From Brevipalpus yothersi (Eukaryota; Arthropoda; Arachnida; Trombidiformes; Tenuipalpidae): a DNA stretch of 64,000 nucleotides. Positions 34,502 to 61,009 of the stretch are shown here, one piece after another. The DNA is taken from assembly GCA_003956705.1 (NCBI GenBank), contig QZCP01000198.1, positions 1-64,000 on the forward strand, read 5' to 3'. Both the position numbers and the translations under genes were made by a program. Each line of letters starts with the position of its first letter. Within the stretch, counting starts at the first letter, position 1. Below the pieces are notes generated by a model, which saw nothing but the letters and a program-made list of their open reading frames with translations, had not been told where the DNA came from and ran no database searches.

Positions 34502-37500
34502 CTTTCTTAACCTGAGAGCTGCGAACAATCCTTGAGCAGCATGATGATCTTTCGACCCTTTTTTGAGAGTTCTTGATTACTTCCGGTGATATTTCAAGGC
34601 CAATATGTTGATATGAGCTTCTTTGCTTTGATATTGAATACCGTTATTTATGTAATACGGCTTCAAGAAGCCTTTTAAAAGTGAAATCTTGTCGCATAAT
34701 TTGTTGTTTTCATCATCAAATCTTCCTTAGAGTGTACAATCACTCTATTATTTGGATAATAATTTGTTACCTGATATGCATCGATTTTTCTTTTGATACA
34801 TCTGTCCAGCTATAGCAGCCAAAATTTCAGAGCCACGCGATTCCTCCAAAATTTCATTCTCCTCATTTCGTCAGACTTTCTCCACGAATTTTCTGAAGAG
34901 GAGATTCTCTTCAGATGACTTACAGGGAGGGAATGATGAAGAAAGCTCGGTAAGAAATATTCTCCTACTCTATTGACCCAATCAATTATCAAGAAGCAAA
35001 TCTCTGACCCGGAATTTTAAATCTAATAGATGATGAACAAATTATCTACTGATATTTAACCAATTATTTGTCTTTTTGTGTGATTGTTCCCTAAGGCTGA
35101 TCCAGCTAGTGACGAAATTGTCTACGATTCGGACAATGAGATGGTGAAAAAGCGAAAAAGCAGTCCATTTGGAATGCATCGAAGTAAAAAAGGTTTTCCT
35201 GTCTACTCGAGAGAAGAAATTCGAGAGCAATATTGTATCAATCGTAAAGAGATTCAAGCGTTCGAGGACAATTTTTATCATCAAGGAGGTGGCCTATTTG
35301 GATGTCTTTCAACAGGACATTTACCAGAAAATAGTCCTTGTAATAAGAATTCTTCTTTGCTCTCTTGTGTCCAAAAAGCTAAATGTTCCACTGAAATTGA
35401 GCCTGATGATGATAGCAGGTAAGTGTTCACTTATGTTTGAGATAGTATAATTTCAAAAAGAAAGAGAATGAACATTCTCACGCTTATTTTCTTTTACAGA
35501 GGTGATAATGCTCGTGGAAAATATGAGAATTATACAGATGATGAAGACTCAGATGGAGGCTTCAAACGGAAATTCCTTCCCCGTCTACATGCTCTAGCAT
35601 CCGATCGTCACCGTTATCAATGGAGCCGGAATCGAAACACCTTTCACGCAATTGATCGCGCTCCGAATACAATATTCAATTCTGATAATCGCTACTTAAC
35701 TCACGGTAAGCTTGGTTTGAATCATAGCTAATAATTGAAATCAATCAAAGATGCTAGTTTATATACCTTAAACGCTGATAGAGATCGTTGTAAATACATT
35801 TTCAATCAAACTTCGGTTCAATTCCAGGAATTCGATTGACTGGCAATCAATTACATGCAACAGGACAGCCTTTCCTACCGCCAAGCTCGTCACAATTTGG
35901 TCAGAAGGAGGTTAGTAGATAGTTAAAATTCTCATGTTCACTTAACAAAGTAAACCAGCAAACACACGTTCTCATCACTTGAAATCTATTACTCTTGCTG
36001 AGTTTCTAAATGTTTTCCATTCGTTTTTCACAATAACTTGTTGATAGAATATTGCTCCGATTGATTCATCAAGCCAAAACTTTGAGCAAGCATGTCAGAA
36101 TCAGGATCAATGGATACTTTCCAGGGGAATGATGATAAAACAAAGTGGCAAAGTTGTAGATCATCGAATTCAACCCACAACTGAGATTATATCATCTGTT
36201 GGTCCTTCAACAAGTGACGAGAGACCCAAACATGTGAGCTTCGATTCCACTTCTCTGGTTCGAAGTAATACCGTCAGTGGTGGACTTGAGGCACCTTCTT
36301 CGTCGAATCAAGATTCTTTTCGTTGCGAAAGTGGTATGGATCCATCTTTTGTTGGAAAAGGAAGTAGTATTCATTCCGGAAGTGCTCAAACTCTTTGTAA
36401 TCACTCCCATGAGCGGTTAATATCAGGATCTGTCATGCCCATGGTAATTTCATCCTCTACAGTTGCCGTTGGTGATGCTAACTCCACGAATAGACTCAAC
36501 AGTAGCATAAGAAGTTTAGACCTTGCAGCCATTTCCACACCACATTCGAGCTCTGGATACAATCTTTCATGCAAGCTTTTGCCAATGAAATCACCCTCAA
36601 TGTCCACATATTATGCTTCCAAAAGTAGTGTTGAGCCTTGTAGAGCATTGAGAAGGGTTGTTATGAAAACTCAGGCAACTCAAACAGATCCAAGACTCAA
36701 TCGAAGTATGCCTAATACTCCAGCCTATCCCACTATGACCAGAATTGCACTAGCTCAACAAATTCGAACATCTCACCAAAAAACGGAGAAGATCTCTTTC
36801 CCCGTACAGAAAGCGAAACGTAGTGAGATGCCCTCAGGACTTCCCAAAAAATCAAGCTCTTTTGAGCATCAAATTCGTCCAAAAATAAATATCCCTGTGT
36901 CTGTGGGTAGAAGTCAAGATTCAAAAACTTTGTCAAGAGAAACAGGACACCCAAGAGCCCATTCATTGGTAAAATCGACGGAAAGCTTTCCTGATAATCA
37001 CATGGAAAATTTGAATCAAAAATTGTTAGATGAACATTCTAAAACAAAAATTCGAGTTCGAAGCAGAAATTTGGTCCGACAAAGTAGCCATAAAGTTTCT
37101 GAAACTTCACCTGAGCCAGCCATAATGATTGAGCAGCCGAAACCAATTGAAAAACCTAAGTTACCAGAGCCTCTATCAGCTGAATTCACGAAGGAGGATG
37201 AAGAAGATGATCTGATGCTGATGATAATTGGAGAAAAACAATCGATAAACTATCGCTCCAATTCATACGATGCTTTGGAAGATGCTCAAAGTGATCAAGT
37301 ATGTTTTCGAAAACACTGGGCAAAGAAAATTGATTCTGATGAGGAGATGGACGAAATTCAACCGCGGAGACACTCAGTTGCTACAGCTGAATTTTCGGAT
37401 GAAGCAGACATACCACTCTTGTATCCACCCCCTGGATTCGAAGACGTTGTCCACAAAGATGCTAGTGTTGGCTCTAGTCAACCGGAAATGATGGGCTACT

Positions 37501-40500
37501 CATCCATACCTTCATTCCTCGATGATGGTATGGCTGTAGTTTCCACATCGCCAATACCTGGACCAAGTGTCAGCCCGAGCAGCAAAAATAAAAGGTCTCA
37601 ATCAAGTAGCGATACAAGTAAAGCTCTATGCTCAGGGGCCACAGATGATGAACAGCAATCGTTGACTGACATGGATGATTTTGACTTCAAATTGCATAGT
37701 GGTGAATCACCCACGATAATCAGTGAAATTTCGAGCAAAATTTTCTCTCAGTCAGAGGACAACTTTCAAGCTCATCATTCATCTTCACCCCCAAAGAAAC
37801 CTAATGAGGTAAGTCGAGGAAATTGATAATACTGTTATCATTAGTTAGAAAAGGAAAATGAGTAATTAGATGAGTGTAAGAAGCTTTTTCTTATACACTG
37901 TACTTGAACTGAATTCCTAGTTTTCAATATTTATCGTATTTTTCTAGGCACTAGAGGAATCAACCACTGGTTCCATGGTCTCTGAACCAATATCTGAGCC
38001 AGCCTCACTTTCTGAGCCTCATGAAGCAGCAAATGCACCCTCAACTGAAGCGACTTCAGTTTCCATCACGAGCTCATCGGTTCAGCGAATTCGATCACTC
38101 TTTGAGCCCTCAACATCTAGTTCCATAGCCAAACCTAGCTACCAGCGACCAAGTACGAGCAAAAAGAATGTAGACTCTGTTCTTACTGAATCATCTACAT
38201 CATCTATTGGAGTCGAAAAGAGATCAAAAAATATGCTAAGAAAAGTTTTCTCACCAGAAACAAGTAGCTCAGGAGATTTGACATCCGAAAGTATGGCGGA
38301 CAGTGCAATTAAACCAAAAGAAACAGGAGTCGAGATAGAAACATCGACAGAGGTAAATACAGGGTTTATCATGGATAAACCTGAAAAAGAAAGCAGTCTA
38401 GTGCCAAATTCGCCAGCTATTCCAATGCTGGAGCCCAAAGTATCGACAATGGCATTTCCAATGCTCCAGAGACGAGATAGTGATGAGCAAAAGGTAAGTG
38501 AGGAGCTCTATATTCTGGTCACCAGATACATATATTTACTTGTCTACATGTGAAAGCTCTGATTGAAAGTAGAAAAGGCATGAAGGCGTTGATAAAATAA
38601 TAAGAAAAGTTATTTCTAGAATATAATTGATTTTTTGGTTCATTCAATTCTTGTTTCTGTAGTTCGCTGGACCAGTAAGTGGAGATATAGCTCAGAAGAG
38701 GAGACAATCGACTAGTCCAAAGTCCCCGAGTTCCGTTTCGAGCACAATCTACTCTTTCGAGACAATCGAGACAACAGCAGAGTCTGGTTCACCATTCCAC
38801 CAAAATCTTCCATCACCGAAACTGATTGATGCTGAGCAGAAATCAAAAATTTCGGAGCATCCAGACGATTTCGAGTCAGATGGAATGCCAAGTAGCAATA
38901 CTCCGATTCATGAAGCTTGCTCTTCAGATCCTTCAACTGCATTCGAGTTCAATACAGTGATTGAAACAGAGGGGAAATTTGTTCTCCAGCACAATGTCGA
39001 AAAATCCGTGGAGTTCGATGCAAAAGAAGTACTCTCCATGACTAGTGGAGAGAAAGAAATTAAAGATCAGATTCCCAAGGGTCTTCCGTTAGATTTAATC
39101 AGGAGAAGTTCCGTCCCAAAAGAAGAAGAGAAAAATTTAGAAGATGAGAGAGGCGAAAAAATCGAAGAAACCCAAGATAGCGAATTGAAAGAAGAAATTT
39201 TTAAACAAACAAAAAGTACAGTGGAAGAGGGTAAAGAGGACATTGATATCGAAGCAAGTGAAGGAGATCCAGTAGAGAGTGATGATTTAGATGCCTTTAC
39301 TATTGAAGAAAAAAATCAGGATACAGCTGATCTTGAACTTTTCTGTATACGAGCTTTATCAACCGAACTGTCCACAGTTTCTGAGGTATCAGAAGAAATT
39401 AGCAATCAACGATCCGAGATTATTTCTTCTCACACTGTCCCGTCTTCTACCTCTTCATCATCCTCAGCACCTGGGCTGAGAGAATCAAGTAGTGATGAAA
39501 CACTCAACAAGAGTGAAAAATCATCTGAACCTGATGTTGCAAAAGATGATATACGGGCTGAAAAAGCAGCCTTTCAGATTGGATACAATCGAATTGATGA
39601 CGAATCTGACTCTACAAACCAACACGATAGAACAGAAGCAAGTTCTCTCTCCAGTTATTCTCAGATCAGTCTCCCTGGAAGCAGCTCCGTTGTCGAAGGC
39701 CATTCATCCTTGCCTGTAGATCAGAGAGAAAACCAAGCAGAGGAAAATGAGAAGATTTCCCAATTTAAAGCCAATAAAAAAATTAAGAAAGAAGGGATGG
39801 AAAAGGCCAAGGATACATCTCCAGGTGAAAAGGTTCCAGTTTATGGCGTTGAAAAAGAAAATATTCCCATCGAGAATCCATCCCGCCAGCATCCACCACT
39901 CCAACGACGGCCTCCACATCTCCACCTACGCAGTGATAGTGCAGGTCAACAGCCATCTTTTATGGCAACCATCAAGCCTATGGCCAAAACTGGTAGCCTA
40001 CCTTGTTTACCAAGTGAAATGATAAGACCTGGAGAAAACATAATTCGTGGTGTTCCTATGCTAGAAGATGCTTCCATGATGGAAAAAATGTTATCAATAG
40101 GAGAAGAATTGATTGGAGGGGATGAATTTCCTGATCCACTCGAAGATGAAGAACTCTTACCGGATCAAAATCGAGATATCGGTCAGCCCGATACAGCTGG
40201 AGAATCGTCTCAGGCCACAGATCGGGATATGGCAAGATTAGAATTCACATTAACACAACACAGTTCCCAAGAAATTGATGAGGAGTCTTTGTCGATGATA
40301 CCACATAGTACAGAGAAAGCGCCTGAAGCTTTAGCAACCTCATCCTCATTCATGATGGCTGGCCAAATTAACATTTTACCCAATGGTGGCAGCAATAACA
40401 TGAGAAATTTAATCCCAGTTGCTGCTGAGATAGCACCTGAGGCAAAAAATCGAGAAACCAACGGTGAACAATCAGTGGATGAGTTAGAACTTCAGCAAGA

Positions 40501-42836
40501 CGCGAATTCGAACGAGGATAGGCTACGAGATGATACCAGTTCTAACCTGGAGAGTCATGAACGAAGTGCCAGTGCTGATGAGGATGTTGAGAGACAGTCA
40601 ATCGAATCTGAGCGACCGACTAGATCAACAACCAAAAGTTCTGACAAACAACCACCACGAAGCGCAAGTGCAGGCGATGATTCTTGGACTGGTCAGAGTG
40701 ATCAAGTCATAAGTAAAAGCGTAGAACACAGTGAAATATCCTCAAGCAGCAAGTATCAGGCTTCGGTTGGTGAAACTTCACCCTCAGAGCATCGAAAACC
40801 TTATCCAGTGGCTCGAAAATCTAGAGAAAGTTCTCAAAAAGCTCCATACAGAAAATCGGTGACGATTGATGACATGATGGCCTACAAGCGTGATGACGAT
40901 GAAGACATTGGAGTCTACTCTGATGCTTATAAGTGTGCTTCATGGTTGTACATAAATAAAAGAGACGAATTCAGAATATGGATCCAACGGCAAATGACCA
41001 AAGACATATCCTCAGCCACTAACTCGAGTTCAGATCATTCTTCTATCTCGAGTGATGCTGGAAAATTCGAAGGAATGGAATCAACTGACAGCACTGTGTC
41101 TGAAAAAGAGTTCAGAAAACATTATGAGGCCATTACTCATCGAATGATACATCGAAGAGCCTCCATAGAACTCTACAGTCGACTGAAAGAAAATAATTTC
41201 GGTAAGTTTTCATGCTTTCAAACTGAGAACGATGATTTATAAATACTTTTGTTCTATTTCAGTCCTCGAAAAGAGAGTAAAAGTCACCAAAAGTAATGGC
41301 GAATTCGGGTTCAGAATTCATGGAAGTCGTCCAGTTGTAGTTTCTGCAATAGAACGCGGTGAGAATCCATTTTCTTGCCTGAAAAGTCGAGAAATCCCAA
41401 AATTTGAGGCAATCAGAAGGTTCAGATTAATCAAATTGTATTTTTGTCACTTTCCGCAGGTACACCAGCTGAATCCTGTGGCCTAGAAGTTGGTGATATT
41501 GTTGTATCTGTTAATGGTGTAAATGTTCTGGATGCATCACATTCGGAAGTTGTTCGCTTAGCACATATCGGTGAGAAACTCAAGAAATTATTTGAATAGG
41601 ATCTTAGAACTCTGGAAGAGGAGATCGAATTTTTTTCAACACTAAACTTGTCAGAAACTCATCAAATATCTTCATTTGTTCTGATAGGGTCGGATGTTTT
41701 GAAGCTAGAGCTTGCAAGAACTTGTGGAAAATTACGAGAAAGTGGAAAAGAGATGAAAGAAGGTGAAGATACGATTTTTAATGGATATATCTATCGAAAA
41801 AGTGAGTCCGATGCCCATGGAATGAGCCCAGGATCAAGCGGCTGGAAAAAACGTTGGTTTGTCCTGAGAACAGACTGTTGTTTGTATTGGTATTCTCATA
41901 TGAAGGTAATTTATATCACCTGATGCAAATCTCAAATATTTTTGAACACCTCAAGTGTTCAACTCCAATAGATCTCTTCCAAGTTCTCATCTACGAATTT
42001 TTCCGCATTCTTTTAGGATGTGAAACTCTTGGGAGTGATAAACCTTCATGGCTACACAGCCTCCTTAATTCCATCACCAACAGGCGATTCTCATCAAACA
42101 ATTCGACTGGGTAAACTAGAGGGTCCATGTAGCTATTTGTGTGCTACAGACGAAGAAAGTGCTTCTCGATGGATAGACTACATAAATTCGGCTGCAAGTA
42201 AAATTACTAGCGTAAGTTTCGATGATCTATTACTGTTCTACCGATATTTCATGCTTGAGCTGTTTGAGATATGTTCGTAGGGTATTTTGCCTAATTTTTC
42301 CCACCTTTTCCTTGTTAGACCAATCCATATATCGAAAGAACTTTAAGAAATATCCATGTTCGTCCAATGGCTATACGAGAGCCTGATTGTCGTGGATATT
42401 TAGGAATTTTCGGTCAAAAAAGAAAGTTATGGAAACAACGGTACTTCGTTCTGAAGGATGCATGTCTCTATTCTTATATCGATACTTCATCATCAACTGC
42501 TTTAGGTGAGAATCAACCACCAGATCCAAATTGGAGAGCTAATAAAGTTCAAAATTTTTCTAGGAGTTTTCTATCTACAAGGCTATGAAGTTCAAAGTAA
42601 TTCTTTGGTTGGAAAAAGAAATACATTTGAAATTTCGCCACCTGATCGAAAAATGAAAAGATTATGGCTGATGGCTGAGTCTGAGATCGACAAAAAACGG
42701 TAAATCTGAATTTCCCCCATGAATTCTATGCTAAAAAAACTAACTGATTTACTACTAATACTAATTAACTGTTTTTTTAATTAGATGGCTTGCTGCACTT
42801 GAATATTCAATCGATAAGTGGATTAAATTAACTTAA
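34091..42836 (+). CDS. Large scaffold protein with synapsin-like head, PDZ and two PH domains
   Basis: Fifteen exons close in frame to about 2,225 residues: 34091-34240, 34875-34949, 35096-35418, 35500-35705, 35828-35910, 36048-37808, 37948-38493, 38663-41201, 41263-41358, 41460-41570, 41688-41905, 42017-42211, 42319-42505, 42564-42699, 42785-42836. Exon 1 is nearly identical to synapsin exon 1. Exon 2 encodes TNFLKRRFSSDDLQGG, the synapsin domain A motif with an RRxS kinase site. About 1,800 disordered, Ser/Glu/Lys-rich residues follow. The C-terminus has a PDZ (about 1895-1972; NGEFGFRIHGSRPVVVSAIE, GLEVGDIVVSVNG) and two PH domains (about 1995-2097, WKKRWFVLRTDCCLYWY; about 2122-2218, KLWKQRYFVLKDACLYSY). 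It ends just after the second PH, so it lacks RhoGAP, RGS or RhoGEF modules. I do not recognise the family by name. Membrane-associated scaffolding is inferred. Exon 1-2 are the least certain part. Confidence 0.8.
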
Positions 42837-44612
42837 ATCGATCTGATCGCTTATGCTCTCACGAAGTGCCCCAAACGTTGCTGGGAACAACAAATTGCCA
42901 AATTATTTAAGCGAGAACATTTCTAAAATAATCGTAAAAAAGTTTCTCTTCTGGAAACTTAAACTTGAGCTATATTTATGCAAAATAGGTCATCTTTCGT
43001 TAATAAGACTTATAAAACTATAATACTCATTGGTATTTAAGATGAAATATTCAAATTGTTATTGTTCAATTATATGAAAGAGATGCTCTGCTATTGCAGT
43101 GCAAGTTATATTATACTTTACTCATTTCTGAGGTCAAAATCCAATCTTGACCAGCTCCAGTCAATTTTCTCCACTATTTTTCAATAAAATAACAATAACT
43201 CTACTGATCCCTCTGCTCCTGTGAATTTGATTTGAAAATTCAAGCTTGAAAGATTCTTATTATCTAAATATTGATGATTCCATTCAAAGATATCGCACAA
43301 TTATTTTGAAAAATGAGCTAACTTATGTAAAATATGCTTGATTAGTATGAATTCTTAACTCTTTTAATCTCTAAAATCCTAGAATATCATGTTACAGTGA
43401 AAATTGAATTTGATAACGGTATTTTGTTTGCCAAGCATTTTATTTTACATCCAACAACAACACATTTGACAACCTAGTATATTGTCAAGCAACATTCAAA
43501 GTTATTCCCAAATTATATCACACATCGTGTTGCTTTTTGCAAGGATATTTTTTCAAAAGAATTCAATCAGTTCAATAAATTCAATAAAATTAGAGAAATA
43601 TAACATTTGCAAATAACACACAGGTACGCATTATGCATTAGAGCTTGTTCGTTAGTTTGAAACACTCTAAATTATTTTTCTTTGAGTGGTTTGTGTAAAG
43701 CTTTGATTGCAACTCAAAATAACCAGCATAATGCTCAATTAGGACATTGAAAATCATTGCAATCAAAAATCATCATCACAATAAATGACTTTAATAGTTC
43801 AAAAAATTAGGAAAAATTTGTCAGCTTATTTGCGCGCAATTTGACGAATAAGCCTTGATGATTAATTAATTCAACACTAAGATAGAATGAAAGAAGTTCC
43901 ATTATTCTTTTTGGAATTCGTTGTAGTTTTAGTTAGAATTTCGATTGATTTTTCATGAATTCATCAACTCTTTTCAAAAAAAATGTTTATGGATGTATTG
44001 AACTCTCAAATAAGAAGAGGGAAGGAGAGATTGTCATCCGTTGAAATAAAAATTAAGAACTATTCGTGGGTTCCGAAACAATTTCAACACTTTTTCTCTG
44101 CTAAACGCTGGATTATTCTACATGGTAAATAAAAATTTCAATATTCCTGAAATGTTTGGAATGGGCTAAACTCTCTAAGTTTCTATCGAAGGGAAGTCAT
44201 CGGTGGTGGAGCGTTTCATTAAGTCATTGCCTATCCAGATAGATATACTTGATTGTGAATGCTTAGCCCTGGAATCAACTGAAAGTGAACCCAGTTCTCT
44301 CAATTACCATCCAAAATAGTGCATTTTTCTAGGACTCAACATGAAGGGCAAAGAAATAGAAATTATTGGCTTGAATAACAATTTTCTGAGGGAAAAACAG
44401 AAAAAAAATTCTTCAAATTTTTACTCGCATGCAAGGAACTTCAAATTTATCGAAGAATTTGAGCCACTGCCTAAGAATTCTAGTAGTTATATCAATTGCT
44501 AATCATTTTAGCATTATTTCAAATCTCAAAATAATTCGAACCAAACTTTGGGAGTATAAGTCGAATTCGAACCAAAAACATAACCCATCAATAGAGAATG
44601 GATAATCCACTT
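42837..44612. other. Spacer between convergent PDZ-PH-PH and synapsin genes
   Basis: About 1.8 kb of AT-rich DNA with no recognised gene holds the 3' untranslated regions of both genes. AATAAA at 43183-43188 could end the plus-strand transcript. Confidence 0.5.
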
Positions 44613-58895
<14,283 letters not shown>

Positions 58896-59594
58896 GGGTG
58901 AGGGCCGATCCTAGCTAGCTAGATTTGATTGAGTCGATTGGATGAGAGCTCGAACAATCGATCGAGGGAGGCAGAGGGATGAGGATACAAGGTGAAAGAG
59001 AAGAGAAGAGGTAAGAAGAAATAAGAGGAATTCATATCAGTGATGTGGAGCCGAATTATTTATATCGGGCAGAAAATACAATTTAAATCTTATCGAGGAG
59101 AAAAATATGCCTGTAATGAAGGAAGAACAAATTTTCGCTCATTTTTTAAGTAATTTTCCAAAACTCAACGAAGTGTTCTTATTGAGAGATAGTTTTTTAG
59201 TACAAACTTGAGCATAATTTCGATCGATCAATGTTTAGTTCGACCGATATGAGATGGCGTTACTTTGAGCGTGGGAAAATTTTTTAAGCTTCTTTCTCGC
59301 ATCTTCGCTTTAAATAGCTTGAAAAAGGTGAAGAACGCAAAAATTTTCTCTTTCATTAGCTTTTAATAATTGATGTTGTTGTTTTAATTAAACTGTCAAG
59401 CTGGATTTGTCGTTAATTTGATCTGTTTGAGGGTCATTTGAGAACTGTTGTGTTAGTCTATCTATCAATCACTCACTGCCTCAATTATTATCTCCATTTA
59501 AATTGTCTTTGAGAAATATTACCTCATTTAGTGCCACCTGAAATCACCTTTCATTGTTGTCGTTTTTTGGGAAGAAAGAAAGAAAAGATTCGAA
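58896..59594. promoter_or_regulatory. Divergent upstream region, synapsin / CNOT9
   Basis: About 700 bp between the synapsin and CNOT9 start codons. The synapsin-proximal 90 bp belong to the duplicated arm; the remainder is AT-rich with no named element. Confidence 0.45.
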
Positions 59595-60476
59595 ATGGAC
59601 AACAAAAGCAAGGCAAAGAGCATTAAAGATGAGGGTGTTGACATTACGGTGGACAAGGAGAAAATTTATCAGTGGATCAACCAGTTGACCAGCTCGGAAA
59701 ATAGAGAAAATGCTCTACTTGAGCTGGGTAAAAAGAGAGAGGTTGTACCTGATTTGGCCACCATGCTATGGAACTCTTTCGGGGCCATTGCAGCTCTTTT
59801 GCAAGAAATTGTCTGCGTTTATCCGGCTCTTAATCCGGCAACATTGTCCCCTCATCAGAGTAACCGTGTATGCAATGCACTTGCCTTACTCCAGTGTGTA
59901 GCATCACACCATGAAACTCGTAACGAGTTTCTTAGTGCAAATATTCCGCTATTTTTATATCCATTCCTACAGTCAAATGCCGCTTCCAAGACTAGGCCTT
60001 ATGAATACCTGCGATTGACAAGCCTCGGAGTGATTGGAGCTTTGGTCAAAACAGATGAGCAATCAGTCATCCAGTTCTTGCTCACAACAGAGATAATTCC
60101 ACTCTGTCTAAGAATTATGGAAAGCGGAAGTGACTTGAGCAAGACCGTTGCTACTTTCATCCTTCAAAAGATACTCCTGGATGAAACTGGCCTCAATTAT
60201 ATATGCCAGACATATGAGCGTTTCTCACATGTCGCTCTAATACTGAGCAAAATGGTGATTTCACTCTCAAAAGAGTCTTCACCTCGCCTGCTCAAACATG
60301 TCATCAGGTGTTATTTGAGACTCAGTGATAATCCACGAGCTAGAGAAGCGCTTCGCAATACCAGCTATTTTCCAGAGCAATTGAGAGACAACACTTTTCA
60401 GGAATGTCTGGACAACGACAAATCCAGCCGACAGTGGTTGATTCAGCTTCTCAAAAATCTGGAGCAACCTGATTGA
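59595..60476 (+). CDS. CNOT9: CNOT9 / RCD1, CCR4-NOT complex subunit 9
   Basis: CNOT9 is the armadillo-repeat subunit of the CCR4-NOT deadenylase complex; it binds Trp residues of GW182 and other mRNA regulators. The single exon encodes 293 residues, close to the usual ~299. The highly conserved core is complete: YQWINQLTSSENRENALLEL, LATMLWNSFGAIAALLQEI, VYPALNPATLSPHQSNRVCN, NIPLFLYPFL, RPYEYLRLTSLGVIGALVK, and the C-terminal LRNTSYFPEQLRDNTFQECL. The ATG at 59595 is the first in frame. It is intronless here and divergent from synapsin. Confidence 0.97.
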   Translation: MDNKSKAKSIKDEGVDITVDKEKIYQWINQLTSSENRENALLELGKKREVVPDLATMLWNSFGAIAALLQEIVCVYPALNPATLSPHQSNRVCNALALLQCVASHHETRNEFLSANIPLFLYPFLQSNAASKTRPYEYLRLTSLGVIGALVKTDEQSVIQFLLTTEIIPLCLRIMESGSDLSKTVATFILQKILLDETGLNYICQTYERFSHVALILSKMVISLSKESSPRLLKHVIRCYLRLSDNPRAREALRNTSYFPEQLRDNTFQECLDNDKSSRQWLIQLLKNLEQPD

Positions 60477-61009
60477 AATCTGAAAAAGCATTTAAGAAGA
60501 GAAAATTTCGGTTCAGGAGGAACAACTCTTCGATTCATTGCTTTTAAATAGGTAAAGTGTTGAGTCCAGCCCTCCTAAAAGACAACACAACAGATGAAAT
60601 CCTCAAAGATAATTATTTTCCTCCAATTTTACTTAAAATTGTTTTACCTACCGTCAATCTTTTAATGATTTTATCATTCAATTATATCTCCAAGTTGAAA
60701 TATTCCTCTGGCCTTCAAAAATATCATCTTCTAAAGAGAAGCAGAGAGACAGCTTAGGAAAATAAAGACAAAGATTATCTTGAAATGACTCTTTGAACGA
60801 TTTTTTCTTTAACATTTTCATTATTCTGTGGTCATTGATGTTGACCTTTAGTACAGCTTTTCCTAGATCACTGAGTAAAAAATGGTGAACGAATATCATC
60901 ATTTGCTCGCTTTGACATCTCAACAGATAGATATTGGGTGAAAATTTAATAGGCTTGCAGTGGCAGTTAATCAGTGTTAACTATTAATGAATAGTTGCAG
61001 GCTTGTACA
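60477..61009. other. Spacer between convergent CNOT9 and VPS11-like genes
   Basis: About 530 bp of AT-rich sequence. No gene was recognised; it should contain both 3' untranslated regions. Confidence 0.5.

Noticed and set aside
34810..34874. Longer version of the domain A exon starting at 34810, and its counterpart in synapsin
   Set aside because: Similarity to synapsin extends here, but the synapsin copy has an in-frame stop with no acceptor after it, and phases only fit when exon 2 starts at 34875 and 58195. Initiation at the ACG codon before NFLKRR (a non-AUG start is known for Drosophila synapsin) remains possible but is not needed.
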